This document shows, in pieces, positions 8,773-16,248 of a stretch of DNA of 64,000 nt (position 1 is its first letter; each line of letters starts with the position of its first letter). Under the pieces are notes generated by a model. That model worked only from the letters and a program-made list of their open reading frames with translations, was not told the origin of the DNA and did no database searches. The position numbers were made by a program, and so were the translations under genes. Source of the DNA: Nguyenibacter vanlangensis (GTDB taxonomy: Bacteria; Pseudomonadota; Alphaproteobacteria; Acetobacterales; Acetobacteraceae); the NCBI RefSeq assembly GCF_038719015.1, contig NZ_CP152276.1, forward strand, positions 1,808,001-1,872,000, written 5' to 3'.

Positions 8773-9148
8773 CTATTTCGTATCGTAACTTGACTGTGAG
8801 CTTCTAACTGTTTCCCAGTTTTCTTTGGCCCAATCGACCAATCCTTGCGTGGGGCGCAGCAGGCTCCTTCCGAGCGTCGTCATCTCGTATTCAACGCGCG
8901 GCGGCACCTCGGGAAACACTTCCCGGATCACCATCCCGTCACGTTCGAGATTTTTCAGGGTCGAAGAGAGCATTCGTTGCGAAATGCCTGGAACCGCACG
9001 TTCGAGTTCGGAGAAACGGGCACGACCGCCAAGAAGGTCAAGTGAGAGTACGACGAAGATCGTCCACTTGTCACCAATCTTCGTCAACAGTTCCCGCACC
9101 GCCATAGGATCTGAACTCCGGCAGATCGCCGCAGGGTCCAACTGTCTA

Positions 9149-9969
9149 GGGTCTGTGGGGATTTAGCGTGAGTTGATGACACCTGCGGCGAGATATATCA
9201 TCGCCTCGAAGCTCCGGTCGGTTTTGCAGGCTCGCATGGCGATGCGCTTGAACTCCTTGAGTTTGCAGAAGAAGTTCTCGATCAGGTGACGCCATTTGTA
9301 TATCTCTTCGTCAATGGCGCGCGGGTTCTTGCGCTGTGACCGTTGTGAGATGACGACTTTCGCGCCTCGCTGGTCGAGTTCTTCGATGATCCAGTTGGCA
9401 TCAAAGGCCTTGTCGCCCAGCAGGGCTTCGAAGTTGATGCCATCGATCAAAGGGGCGACGCCGATCGTGTCGTAGCGGTTCCCCGGTAGCAGTTTGAAGC
9501 GAACAAGGTTGCCCAAGGCATCGGTCAGGGCCAGGATCTTGGTCGTTATCCCGCCTTTGGAACGACCAATGGCCTGGCTCTGAGTCCCCCTTTTGCGCCT
9601 TGGCCGTGCCGGTGGACCTTGACGATAGTGGCATCAACCATGGCGTATTCCATGTCGGGGTCTCCCGACAAGGCATCAAAAATCCGCTTGAAAACATCGG
9701 CTTCGCGCCAATCACGAAACCGGCGGAATGCCGTATTCCAGTTGCCGAATGTGGCAGGAAGGTCCCGCCATGGGCTGCCTGTTCGGACAATCCAAAGAAC
9801 CGCCTCAATGAATAGCCGGTTGTCGCGGCCACTGCGTCCGGGATCAGACAGCTTACCCAGGCAATGCGGTTCTATCTTCGCCCATTGGGCATCGGTCAGT
9901 ACTAAGCGATCCATCCAGAGGGTGAATCACATCTCCGCTAAAATAGGAATCCCAAATCCCCACAGACCC
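9149..9969 (-). mobile_element. IS5-family (IS427-group-like) insertion sequence, copy 1, 821 bp
   Basis: A complete element with perfect 16-bp terminal inverted repeats (GGGTCTGTGGGGATTT at the left, its complement at the right). It is flanked by TA on both sides within an original CTAG, the YTAR-type target with 2-bp duplication expected of the IS427 group. It carries a two-frame transposase. A near-identical second copy lies at 23615-24434 in opposite orientation, so the pair brackets ~14 kb and could promote inversion of it. It interrupts the HxlR gene. Confidence 0.9.
9163..9914 (-). CDS. IS5-family transposase, two frames joined by -1 frameshift
   Basis: The first frame (9914 down to 9546, 122 aa) has the N-terminal MDRLVLTDAQWAKIEPH and the first catalytic Asp in AMVDATIVKVH. 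The second frame (down to 9163) has LIDGINFEALLGDKAFDANW and the catalytic Glu region YKWRHLIENFFCKLKEFKRI. Together they give a DDE transposase of ~250 aa. The frames overlap around a run of four A and five G (9586-9594), a typical -1 slippage site. Both frames are free of stops apart from the switch, so this copy looks functional. Confidence 0.85.
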
Positions 9970-9992
9970 TAGTCCGGCTTGGTTTTTCCATA

Positions 9993-10025
9993 ACTGACCT
10001 CAATGTAAGTGACTGATCTCAAAGT
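9993..10025. promoter_or_regulatory. Direct repeat, candidate HxlR operator
   Basis: ACTGACCTCAATGT (9993-10006) is repeated with two mismatches as ACTGATCTCAAAGT (10012-10025), a 19-bp period, or about two helical turns. It lies directly beside the original HxlR start (9991) and ~80 bp upstream of the SnoaL-like gene, where an autoregulated divergent repressor would bind. The assignment to HxlR is inferred from position. Confidence 0.5.
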
Positions 10026-10106
10026 GCCTTCTTCCTGGCAATGGGCTTCCGATTTATATGTAGCTCTCATTCGGTAAGCAACATCGCGAACTACGGAGTG
10101 AACCAG

Positions 10107-10553
10107 ATGCCAAATCCGAGATACGCTGCCTACAAGCCCGCTGCTCCTTACTTCGATCTGGTTCGAAGAGCACTCGGTAACCTTGTTGACGGCGAACATT
10201 TCTTCGACGCCGTGACCGATGAGACCATCTACGAGGTTCTCTACGACGTACCCGGATGGCCGCGCGTCATCAAAGGGCGGCTCGATCTGATGGCTGCGTT
10301 CCGGGGCTATGTCGGCGCGATCAGGCTTCAGTCCGCTGACAAACTGGTCGTCCACCGGACAGACGAAGGAGCCGTCGTCGTCATCGAATACGAGGTCCAT
10401 GGGACAATTCTCGCAACCGGGGTGGAATACGACAATCGATTCTGCTCGATCGTCAGGATCGAAAACCGCAAAATCCTACACTGGCGGGACTATATGGATT
10501 CTCTCGCGGCCTGGAATGCCCTGACGGCGCTTGCTCAAGGGGCCACGCCATGA
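10107..10553 (+). CDS. SnoaL-like / NTF2-fold protein
   Basis: A 148-residue protein of the SnoaL-like (nuclear transport factor 2) fold. It contains GHFLDAV-type text (DGEHFFDAVTDETIYEVLYD), VIKGRLDLMAAFRGY, VVVIEYEVHGT and ENRKILHWRDYMD, the common ending of these small stress- or metabolism-linked proteins. The ATG at 10107 was chosen because GGAG lies 9 bp before it and the fold begins directly after. It overlaps the azoreductase by 4 bp (ATGA), so the two form an operon, probably controlled by the divergent HxlR regulator. The ligand is unknown. Confidence 0.8.
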   Translation: MPNPRYAAYKPAAPYFDLVRRALGNLVDGEHFFDAVTDETIYEVLYDVPGWPRVIKGRLDLMAAFRGYVGAIRLQSADKLVVHRTDEGAVVVIEYEVHGTILATGVEYDNRFCSIVRIENRKILHWRDYMDSLAAWNALTALAQGATP

Positions 10554-11158
10554 ACCGGATTCTCATGATTGAGGTCAGCCCGAGGGGGCAGGATTCGGCG
10601 AGCCGAGCGGTCGCCGGCACACTCGCCACACGGCTTGCCAGTCTCTGCCCGTCAGCGCAGTTCGTACGCCGGGATCTGGCGAGCGAACGCCTGCCCCATC
10701 TGGACGATGTCACGCTCCGGGCTATTTCGACGAAAGACCCGGCCGAAGCAATACGGTTGAAGGAAGCTGCCTACCAGTCAGACCGACTGACTGATGAGCT
10801 TCTGGCTTCCGATCTTCTCGTCATCGCGACGCCAATGTGGAATTTCGGTATTCCGTCGGCCCTTAAAGCCTGGATTGATCTGGTCGTTCGACCGGGCCGG
10901 ACGTTTCACTATACCGATGGCGGCGTCGTTGGTCTGGCAAAGAACAAGAAGGCGATTCTGGTTCTCGCTTCGGGTGGCGTCTTCACGGAAGGCCCATGGC
11001 GACCATGGGATTTTGTCGAACCCTATCTGCGTCAAATCCTCGGCTTTAGCGGCATTGAGGATGTGCGGTGTGTCCGGGTCGAGGGCATGAATATTCCCGA
11101 CCTGGCGGCCGGGGCTGTGGAGAAAGCGAACAAAATTGTGGAGTCTTTGATTCTGTAG
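10550..11158 (+). CDS. azoR: FMN-dependent NADH-azoreductase
   Basis: A 202-residue flavodoxin-fold quinone/azo reductase. The opening MNRILMIEVSPRGQDSASRA is the FMN phosphate-binding loop; ATPMWNFGIPSALKAWIDLV and RPGRTFHYTDGGVVGL are hallmark AzoR motifs, and ASGGVFTEGPW is the second FMN contact. It reduces quinones, azo and nitro compounds with NADH in the cytoplasm as a homodimer. It is coupled to the SnoaL-like gene by an ATGA overlap. The broken HxlR repressor upstream suggests it may now be constitutively expressed (inference). Confidence 0.9.
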   Translation: MNRILMIEVSPRGQDSASRAVAGTLATRLASLCPSAQFVRRDLASERLPHLDDVTLRAISTKDPAEAIRLKEAAYQSDRLTDELLASDLLVIATPMWNFGIPSALKAWIDLVVRPGRTFHYTDGGVVGLAKNKKAILVLASGGVFTEGPWRPWDFVEPYLRQILGFSGIEDVRCVRVEGMNIPDLAAGAVEKANKIVESLIL

Positions 11159-11359
11159 CCACCACTCCCCCGCTCCAATCACCCACTTGTGATATCTTCC
11201 GTCTGGGCTGAAATACCGCCAAATGTACGCCTGACTACGCCCCAGTACGCAGCGACCGACACACACCGACAACCCATTGGAATGGCTCTATTTTTCCGGT
11301 TGCACGGCGTTTCTTAGCACGTGATGCTGCTGTCCTCTCCAGACGGAAAGGGCAGGACG
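11159..11359. other. Intergenic spacer
   Basis: About 200 bp with no supported gene or RNA. It separates the azoR operon from the small-protein/toxin-antitoxin/recombinase group and probably marks the boundary of a mobile segment; no terminator or promoter is clear to me. Confidence 0.4.
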
Positions 11360-11605
11360 ATGACGGACGAAAACCGCATATCGAACGCCGGACCGAATTC
11401 TCCGGTCAACGATAACGAACCCGGCAGCAATATCCAATCCATTCCTCCCAATCCGGCCATGAAGGCGCGAACGGACGCACTGATCCTCGTCCTGGCGCGC
11501 CTGCTGGGACGGCAAATCGCCCGCGAGGAATTCGAGCGTCGGCTGGAGCAGATCGCCAACGACAACGATCCGGCCGATACAGCAGCGTCGGAGCACGAGG
11601 AATGA
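11360..11605 (+). CDS. Small hypothetical protein next to toxin-antitoxin genes
   Basis: An 81-residue hydrophilic protein with a disordered, Asn/Pro-rich N-terminus and a predicted amphipathic helix (LILVLARLLGRQIAREEFER, then RLEQIANDNDP). The ATG at 11360 follows GGCAGGAC, an acceptable ribosome site. I do not recognise the family. It sits immediately upstream of the Phd/PemK-like pair and a large serine recombinase, so it may be an accessory protein of that unit. Confidence 0.55.
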   Translation: MTDENRISNAGPNSPVNDNEPGSNIQSIPPNPAMKARTDALILVLARLLGRQIAREEFERRLEQIANDNDPADTAASEHEE

Positions 11606-11613
11606 GATTATCC

Positions 11614-11642
11614 TTGAGAAAGAGATATTATACGTATAATAT
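11614..11642 (+). promoter_or_regulatory. Promoter with 18-bp perfect palindrome upstream of the antitoxin
   Basis: TTGAGA (11614-11619) and TATAAT (11635-11640) form a -35/-10 pair with 15-bp spacing. The -10 is embedded in the perfect palindrome ATATTATACGTATAATAT (11625-11642). A dimeric antitoxin sitting on this palindrome would block the promoter, the standard autoregulation of Phd/YefM operons. The antitoxin gene begins 36 bp downstream. Confidence 0.7.
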
Positions 11643-11677
11643 GGGCATCACCATTTCCTCAGCAGGATGCCCCGCCC

Positions 11678-11932
11678 ATGCCCACTGTCGGCGCCCTCGA
11701 ATTCCAGCGCAAATTCGGCGAATTCCAGCATCAGGCCCAGCGTGAGCCGGTTGAGATCACCCGTCACGGACGCCGTGAATATGTGCTGATGTCCGCCGAT
11801 CATTATGACTGGCTCCGCGCGGCGGCCCAGCGAAGCCACCGGACGGAGGATGTGTCCGACGTGGTGCTGGCCGCTGTGGAGCGCGCGGAAATGGACCTGG
11901 ACCATGCCCATCTCGACGAGTTGCTGAAGTAA
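11678..11932 (+). CDS. Phd/YefM-family antitoxin
   Basis: An 84-residue antitoxin. The N-terminal GALEFQRKFGEFQHQAQREP plus EITRHGRREYVLMSADHYDW is the Phd/YefM DNA-binding fold; the acidic, helical C-terminus (DDVVLAAVERAE-type, ending HLDELLK) should wrap the toxin. It is preceded by a palindromic operator and followed 9 bp later by the PemK-like toxin. It is expected to repress the operon and neutralise the toxin. Confidence 0.85.
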   Translation: MPTVGALEFQRKFGEFQHQAQREPVEITRHGRREYVLMSADHYDWLRAAAQRSHRTEDVSDVVLAAVERAEMDLDHAHLDELLK

Positions 11933-11941
11933 AGGCCGTCC

Positions 11942-12367
11942 GTGTCGTTTCCCGAACCCAAACCGGGCCTCGTGGTCCGTTACGATTATCTGTGGACGCA
12001 TGAAGCCGCGCGAGGACAGGATCAGGGCAAAGACCGCCCCGCCTGCCTCGTTGCTGCCAGCGACAGCGTGCTGCGGCCCCGCTATGTCGTGCTTCTGCCG
12101 ATCACCCATACGCCGCCTTCCGGCGATACGGTCGGGATCGAGATACCGGCGAAGGTCAAGGCGGCGATCGGACTGGATGATGTGCCAAGCTGGGTGATCG
12201 TCTCGGAGCACAACGTCGATGAATGGCCGAGCGGCGGCGTATCGCCGGTCCCCGGCAAGGCGGGTGTTTTCGCCTACGGCTTCATTCCGCCCGGCCTGTT
12301 TACCAAAATCAAGGCGGAGTTTGTCGCCCTCGTCCGACAGAAGAAAAGTGCTGCCGTGCGTCGCTGA
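11942..12367 (+). CDS. PemK/MazF-like toxin
   Basis: A 141-residue protein with the pattern of PemK/MazF-type toxins used by plasmids: PKPGLVVRYDYLWTHEA, DRPACLVAASDSVLRPRYVV, LLPITHTPP, and VSEHNVDEWPSGGVSPVPGK. Such toxins are mRNA interferases, but catalysis in this divergent branch is not shown by the sequence. A GTG start (11942) is used, with AAAGG 7 bp upstream. It pairs with the Phd-like antitoxin, and probably stabilises the mobile unit carrying the recombinase 35 bp downstream. Confidence 0.75.
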   Translation: MSFPEPKPGLVVRYDYLWTHEAARGQDQGKDRPACLVAASDSVLRPRYVVLLPITHTPPSGDTVGIEIPAKVKAAIGLDDVPSWVIVSEHNVDEWPSGGVSPVPGKAGVFAYGFIPPGLFTKIKAEFVALVRQKKSAAVRR

Positions 12368-12402
12368 CTGTGGAGAACTGGCAGGGATAAGGAAGTAAGG
12401 TC

Positions 12403-12925
12403 ATGACCCGTGTCGCGCTCTATGCCCGCTATTCCTCGGACAGCCAGCGGGCGGCCTCGATCGAGGACCAGTTCCGGCTCTGTGAAGAGCGCGCCGCGCG
12501 CGAGGGCTGGCAGGTCGTGGAGTATTACCGCGACGCGGGCATCTCCGGGGCCAGTATGATCCTGCGTCCCGGTATTCAGACCCTGCTCCGCGATGCCCAG
12601 GCTGGGCAGTTCGACATCGTGCTCGCTGAGGCCCTCGATCGCGTGTCCCGCGACCAGGCCGACGTCGCCACCCTGTTCAAGCGTCTCCAGTTTGCGGGCG
12701 TCACCATTGTCACCCTGGCCGAGGGCGAGATCAGCGAGCTTCACGTCGGCCTGAAAGGAACGATGAACGCCCTGTTCCTCAAGGACCTGGCGATGAAGAC
12801 CCATCGCGGCCTGCGGGGCCGGGTCGAGGCGGGCAAATCCGGCGGCGGCCTGTGCTACGGCTATCGTGTCGTGCATCAGATGGACGCGCGGGGGGAGTTG
12901 ATCCGGGGTGATCGTGAGATCGACT
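12403..12925 (+). pseudogene. Large serine recombinase, 5' part (interrupted by IS66 element)
   Basis: This 174-codon fragment is the catalytic resolvase domain. It has the start MTRVALYARYSSDSQRAASI with the nucleophilic Ser near residue 12, DAGISGAS, and the conserved ALDRVSRDQADVATLFKRL. It breaks in the codon after GDREID, where the 3,323 bp IS66-type element inserted. Excising the element and one 8-bp duplicate restores an in-frame 566-residue recombinase with the fragment at 16257-17434. As it stands the gene is inactive, or makes only a truncated catalytic domain. Confidence 0.9.
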
Positions 12926-12981
12926 GTAAGCGTGAGCTGATCCCCACGCTTGCATTCCATCATTCTATGGGCTGGATTGGC

Positions 12982-13641
12982 TCAGTTCATGCCGCAGCAT
13001 TTCTTGTATTTTTTGCCGGAGCCACAGGGGCAGGGCTCGTTTCTGCCGACCTTTGTCGACAGGGCTGGTGCGTTCGAGAAGTGGTCCATGGAATTTGACA
13101 GGCGCTCGGCATGGAGTGTCTGCACCCAGTCGGGGATGAGATCCGGCGCGGTCTCCGTCAGCAGGGCGCCGAGTTCATCGCTGCTGTCGGCTGGGGCATC
13201 GGTCATGGCGACGAGCTTGCGTAGACCGACAAGGGCCCGGAGCACCGCCTCGTCGGGATCGAGCAAAAAGCTGTCCCACGCTTCAGGCCGCAGCGTCATG
13301 GCGCGCTCGAACCCCTCGATCCACAGTTCCCAGAGTATTTCGTCATGCCTTGTGTCGATATCGAACAGAGGCGCATAACGCCCGCGATCGAGATCCCTTA
13401 GCACGGCGTTGTAATGGCGCAGGATCAACCGAGCATCGTTCTCGTGTTCGAGAACAGGATCCCCCTCCTCGTCGGGATCGAGCGCCACGGGCAGCCATTC
13501 GGAGGGCAGGATCATCTCAGGACAGACGATGACGCCGGCGAGGAACCCGTCCAGTTCGCTCAACAGCATGGCTGTCTCGAGCCGTGCGAGGACGCGTTCG
13601 AGTTGACGCAGATAGGGAGGGAGTCTTGTCTGTGGCGGCAT
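12982..13641 (-). CDS. UPF0149 (YecA-like) protein with SEC-C zinc motif, IS66 passenger
   Basis: A 219-residue protein. The N-terminal two thirds ([20 protein letters not shown], then EWLPVAL) is the UPF0149/YecA fold. The C-terminus [20 protein letters not shown] is a SEC-C metal-binding motif with the CPC-x8-CC arrangement, as in SecA tails. It lies inside the IS66 inverted repeats, 45 bp beyond tnpC, and has no role in known transposition chemistry. The ATG at 13641 is preferred; a TTG 39 bp upstream would add a non-conserved stretch. Possible functions are metal-dependent nucleic-acid or ribosome binding; none is established here. Confidence 0.8.
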   Translation of the reverse strand: MPPQTRLPPYLRQLERVLARLETAMLLSELDGFLAGVIVCPEMILPSEWLPVALDPDEEGDPVLEHENDARLILRHYNAVLRDLDRGRYAPLFDIDTRHDEILWELWIEGFERAMTLRPEAWDSFLLDPDEAVLRALVGLRKLVAMTDAPADSSDELGALLTETAPDLIPDWVQTLHAERLSNSMDHFSNAPALSTKVGRNEPCPCGSGKKYKKCCGMN

Positions 13642-13686
13642 GCTGCGTAGTAGCGCAGCATTCCCGGCAGCCAGGATCAAGCCTTT

Positions 13687-15282
13687 TCAGGCGGGTTTCT
13701 GCTTTGCCTGTGGCGACCAGTTCCAGGGTAAAAGTTCGTCGATCCGGTTGATCGGATGCCCACGCGCGAGGCGGTCGATTACATCAGCCATCCAGCGTTC
13801 CGGATTCAGCCCGTTGAGGGCTGCCGTGGTCAGGAGAGTATAGAAGATCGCGGCTCGCTCTCCACCCCGGTCCGATCCCAGAAACAGAAAATTCTTCCGT
13901 GTCACCGCAATATTTCTGAGACAACGTTCGGAGAAATTATTGTCGATGGAGAGGCGGCCGTCGAGCGTATAGGCGCACAGGCGATCCCAGCGCGTCAGAG
14001 CGTAACGGAACGCCTTGCCCAGAGCATATTTGCCGGAGACCCGTGCTTTCTGGGCCGTTGCCCAGGTATGGAAATCCTTCAGGATGGGAACTGCCCGGGC
14101 CTGCCGGACGGCCAGGCGCTGTTCCGGCGGCAGTCCTCCGATCTCACGTTCGATGTCATAGAGCAGACCGATCCGGGCCACAGCCTCTTCGGCCAAGGGG
14201 GCCGGCTGTGTGGCGTAGACATCGAAAAAGTAGCGGCGCGCATGGGCCATGCAGGCCACCGGCCGGATCGGTGACGGCTTGCCGCCCTTGTTGCCAAACA
14301 GTTTTTCGTATCCCACATAGGCGTCCGAGTGCAGCCAGCCGGCATAATGCTCAAGATGGGTTCGAGGCCGCTCACCTTTGCGGTCGGCGCTGTAACAATA
14401 CAACATCGCCGGCGGCTCGTTGCTTCCCCAGGTGGCGGGATCGTGGCCATAGCACCAGATCCGCGCTTCTTTCGTCTTTCCGCGCCCCGGCGCCAGCACC
14501 TTGATGGGGGTGTCGTCCGTCCACAGGACATCGCGGTTCATGACGTAGGCCTGGATGCGATCCCGCAGCGGTTCCAGCCACCACGCGCCGTGTCCGATCC
14601 AGTCGGCGAGCGTGCTGCGATCGATCTCCACGCCGTCGCGTGCGAGGATCGCCGACTGACGATGCAACGGCAGGCCGTCCCAGTATTTCGCGACAATCAC
14701 GCTTGCAATCAGGCTGGCGGAGGCGCGCCCTTTCTCGATCGGTAAATCCGGCACAGGCGCCTGGAAAATCTTTTCGCACGAGCGGCAGGCCACGCGGGGG
14801 CGGACATAGCGCAAAACCTTCAGCGGCGCCGTGATCTTCTCCAGCACTTCCGTCACGTCCTCGCCGATGCGCACCAGGCGCTCGGGGTCGCATCGTCTAC
14901 AGTCGCACACGACCGCCGGCGCCAGTTCGATCACTTCGCGCGGCAGGTGCTCGGGCAGCGGGCGGCGGATGGCCTTGCGGCGTGGCGTGGATGTCTCGCC
15001 CTTTTCGCGTTCCCGGGCCGCCCGTTCGGCACTGGCCTCGGCCAGCGTCTCCTCGAATTCGTCGAGCACCAGTTCGAGCTGGTCCATCTCCTTCTGGTGA
15101 CGCTCGGATTTCTGCCCGTATTTCTGCCGCCGCATCAGGGCCAGCTGCTCCCGTGTGCGCTCGATCTGTAACTGCAGGGCCGTGCATTTGTCCTCCGCGC
15201 GGGCCAGAGCCTCACGGGTCGCCGCAAGTTCGGCACGTAACGCAGCCAATTCCTCAGCAGGATCTGTCGTGGGGTCGGACAT
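13687..15282 (-). CDS. tnpC: IS66 transposase TnpC
   Basis: A 531-residue DDE transposase. Order: an N-terminal coiled coil (residues ~5-75) ending in RRQKYGQKSERH, a CxxC zinc-binding region (VVCDCRRCDPERLV, CRSCEKIF), then the catalytic core with VLWTDDTPIKVL, a second Asp in LHSDAYVGYEKLF, and SIDNNFSERCLRNIAVTRKN holding the Glu. The C-terminal NGLNPERWMADVIDRL, HPINRIDELLPWNW is typical of IS66. The ATG at 15282 gives the standard family length. It is 49 bp downstream of tnpB. Confidence 0.92.
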   Translation of the reverse strand: MSDPTTDPAEELAALRAELAATREALARAEDKCTALQLQIERTREQLALMRRQKYGQKSERHQKEMDQLELVLDEFEETLAEASAERAAREREKGETSTPRRKAIRRPLPEHLPREVIELAPAVVCDCRRCDPERLVRIGEDVTEVLEKITAPLKVLRYVRPRVACRSCEKIFQAPVPDLPIEKGRASASLIASVIVAKYWDGLPLHRQSAILARDGVEIDRSTLADWIGHGAWWLEPLRDRIQAYVMNRDVLWTDDTPIKVLAPGRGKTKEARIWCYGHDPATWGSNEPPAMLYCYSADRKGERPRTHLEHYAGWLHSDAYVGYEKLFGNKGGKPSPIRPVACMAHARRYFFDVYATQPAPLAEEAVARIGLLYDIEREIGGLPPEQRLAVRQARAVPILKDFHTWATAQKARVSGKYALGKAFRYALTRWDRLCAYTLDGRLSIDNNFSERCLRNIAVTRKNFLFLGSDRGGERAAIFYTLLTTAALNGLNPERWMADVIDRLARGHPINRIDELLPWNWSPQAKQKPA

Positions 15283-15331
15283 GACCCGATCGTAAGGGAG
15301 GCAAGGGATCAGCATAAGAAAAACCGCATCA

Positions 15332-15679
15332 TCACCCCACCACTTGCGGCCTTGCCGTCCAGGCCGTGGCGCGCCAGTCGATGGCTTCAACGAGCATCGC
15401 CATCTGACCCGTCGTCAGGGACACCGAGCCATCTTTGGCCTGGGGCCACACGAACTTCCCGGATTCAAGGCGTTTCATCGCAAGGCACATGCCCTGCCGA
15501 TCCCAAAACAAAACTTTTATCGTGTCGCCTTTGCGCCCACGGAAAATGTAGATCGATCCATCGTGAGGATCCCGGCCCAATGTAGTCTGCACCTGCAACG
15601 CCAGGGAGTTGATCCCGCGTCTCATGTCTGTCACCCCGCAGGCCAGCCAGATCCTGACCTCTCCCGATGGCCAGATCAT
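15332..15679 (-). CDS. tnpB: IS66 accessory protein TnpB
   Basis: A 115-residue protein beginning MIWPSGEVRIWLACGVTDMR, with RGINSLALQVQTTLGRDPHD and IYIFRGRKGDTIKVLFWDRQ, the invariant signature of IS66 Orf2. Its function is unknown, but it is required in IS66 transposition. The ATG at 15679 overlaps the tnpA stop by 4 bp, the usual translational coupling in this family. Confidence 0.92.
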   Translation of the reverse strand: MIWPSGEVRIWLACGVTDMRRGINSLALQVQTTLGRDPHDGSIYIFRGRKGDTIKVLFWDRQGMCLAMKRLESGKFVWPQAKDGSVSLTTGQMAMLVEAIDWRATAWTARPQVVG

Positions 15680-16164
15680 GGCCGTCCCAGGCCAAGAACC
15701 AGCCGACACACCGCGTCGGGATCAAACGTCGTGCCCGTCCGGATGCTGATGCCGTTCGGCAGAACAATCTCGACAGCCGCCACAGGCGACGACGCGCCCG
15801 GCTGCCGTGCCGTCATCGCCAAGCCCCCGACATGAACCGGCATAAATCCCTCGGCGGCAGGAAACATCATCAACTGCTTGCGCCATATATAAAGCTGGGC
15901 TTGCGCGATCCCATACTGTTCCGCGACAGCCCTGCGGCTTGCTCCCGGCGCAAAGGCCTCTTCGAGGATGCGAACCTTTTCCTGATCGCTCCAGCGACGA
16001 CGACGGATGACGCGGCGCCGGATTTCAATTTCCTCGCGCGGTCCAGCCCCGTAAGAACTGGTCATATGACCGTCATTACGACCCGTCATATGACTATCAA
16101 TAATACCAGTGGTAGTTGAAATATCTGGCTCGAAACCGTCGTTGCCAAAATCATCGTGTGTCAT
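15676..16164 (-). CDS. tnpA: IS66 accessory protein TnpA (HTH)
   Basis: A ~162-residue protein. RRRWSDQEKVRILEEAFAPG, then ASRRAVAEQYGIAQAQLYIW is the IS3/IS911-like helix-turn-helix of IS66 Orf1, followed by LPNGISIRTGTTFDPDAVCR and LVLGLGRP. The ATG at 16164 leaves ~85 bp to the terminal repeat, room for the promoter. It is the first gene of the minus-strand IS66 operon. Confidence 0.88.
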   Translation of the reverse strand: MTHDDFGNDGFEPDISTTTGIIDSHMTGRNDGHMTSSYGAGPREEIEIRRRVIRRRRWSDQEKVRILEEAFAPGASRRAVAEQYGIAQAQLYIWRKQLMMFPAAEGFMPVHVGGLAMTARQPGASSPVAAVEIVLPNGISIRTGTTFDPDAVCRLVLGLGRP

Positions 16165-16248
16165 GACCGTCGCCCACCCTGCGGAAATCGACAGCATCAT
16201 CCGCCCAGCAACCGAACAAATGCTATGTGGGGATCAGCTCACGCTTAC

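Larger units (their letters stand above)
8773..9991 (-). pseudogene. HxlR-family regulator, split near its start by an IS element
   Basis: The body (8773-9146) encodes a MarR/HxlR winged-helix regulator: AICRSSDPMAVRELLTKIGD, KWTIFVVLSL, PGISQRMLSSTLKNLERDGM, and VPPRVEYEMTTLGRSLL. No ATG lies just upstream because the 821 bp IS at 9149-9969 intervenes. Removing the IS and one TA duplicate joins ATG GAA AAA CCA AGC CGG ACT AGA in frame to the body, giving an intact ~130-residue protein starting at 9991. The insertion therefore separates the start codon and native leader from the reading frame. A TTG at 9141 might rescue weak expression. HxlR proteins usually repress divergent redox genes, here SnoaL-like and azoreductase. 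Confidence 0.85.
12926..16248 (-). mobile_element. Complete IS66-family element with passenger gene, 3,323 bp
   Basis: The element starts at 12926 and ends at 16248 with perfect 22-bp inverted repeats (left GTAAGCGTGAGCTGATCCCC plus AC, right its complement). It is flanked by the 8-bp duplication GATCGACT (12918-12925 and 16249-16256), the size expected for IS66. Genes run on the minus strand in the order tnpA, tnpB, tnpC, then a UPF0149/SEC-C passenger. All frames are open, so it looks recent and competent. It destroys the serine recombinase gene. Confidence 0.93.
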
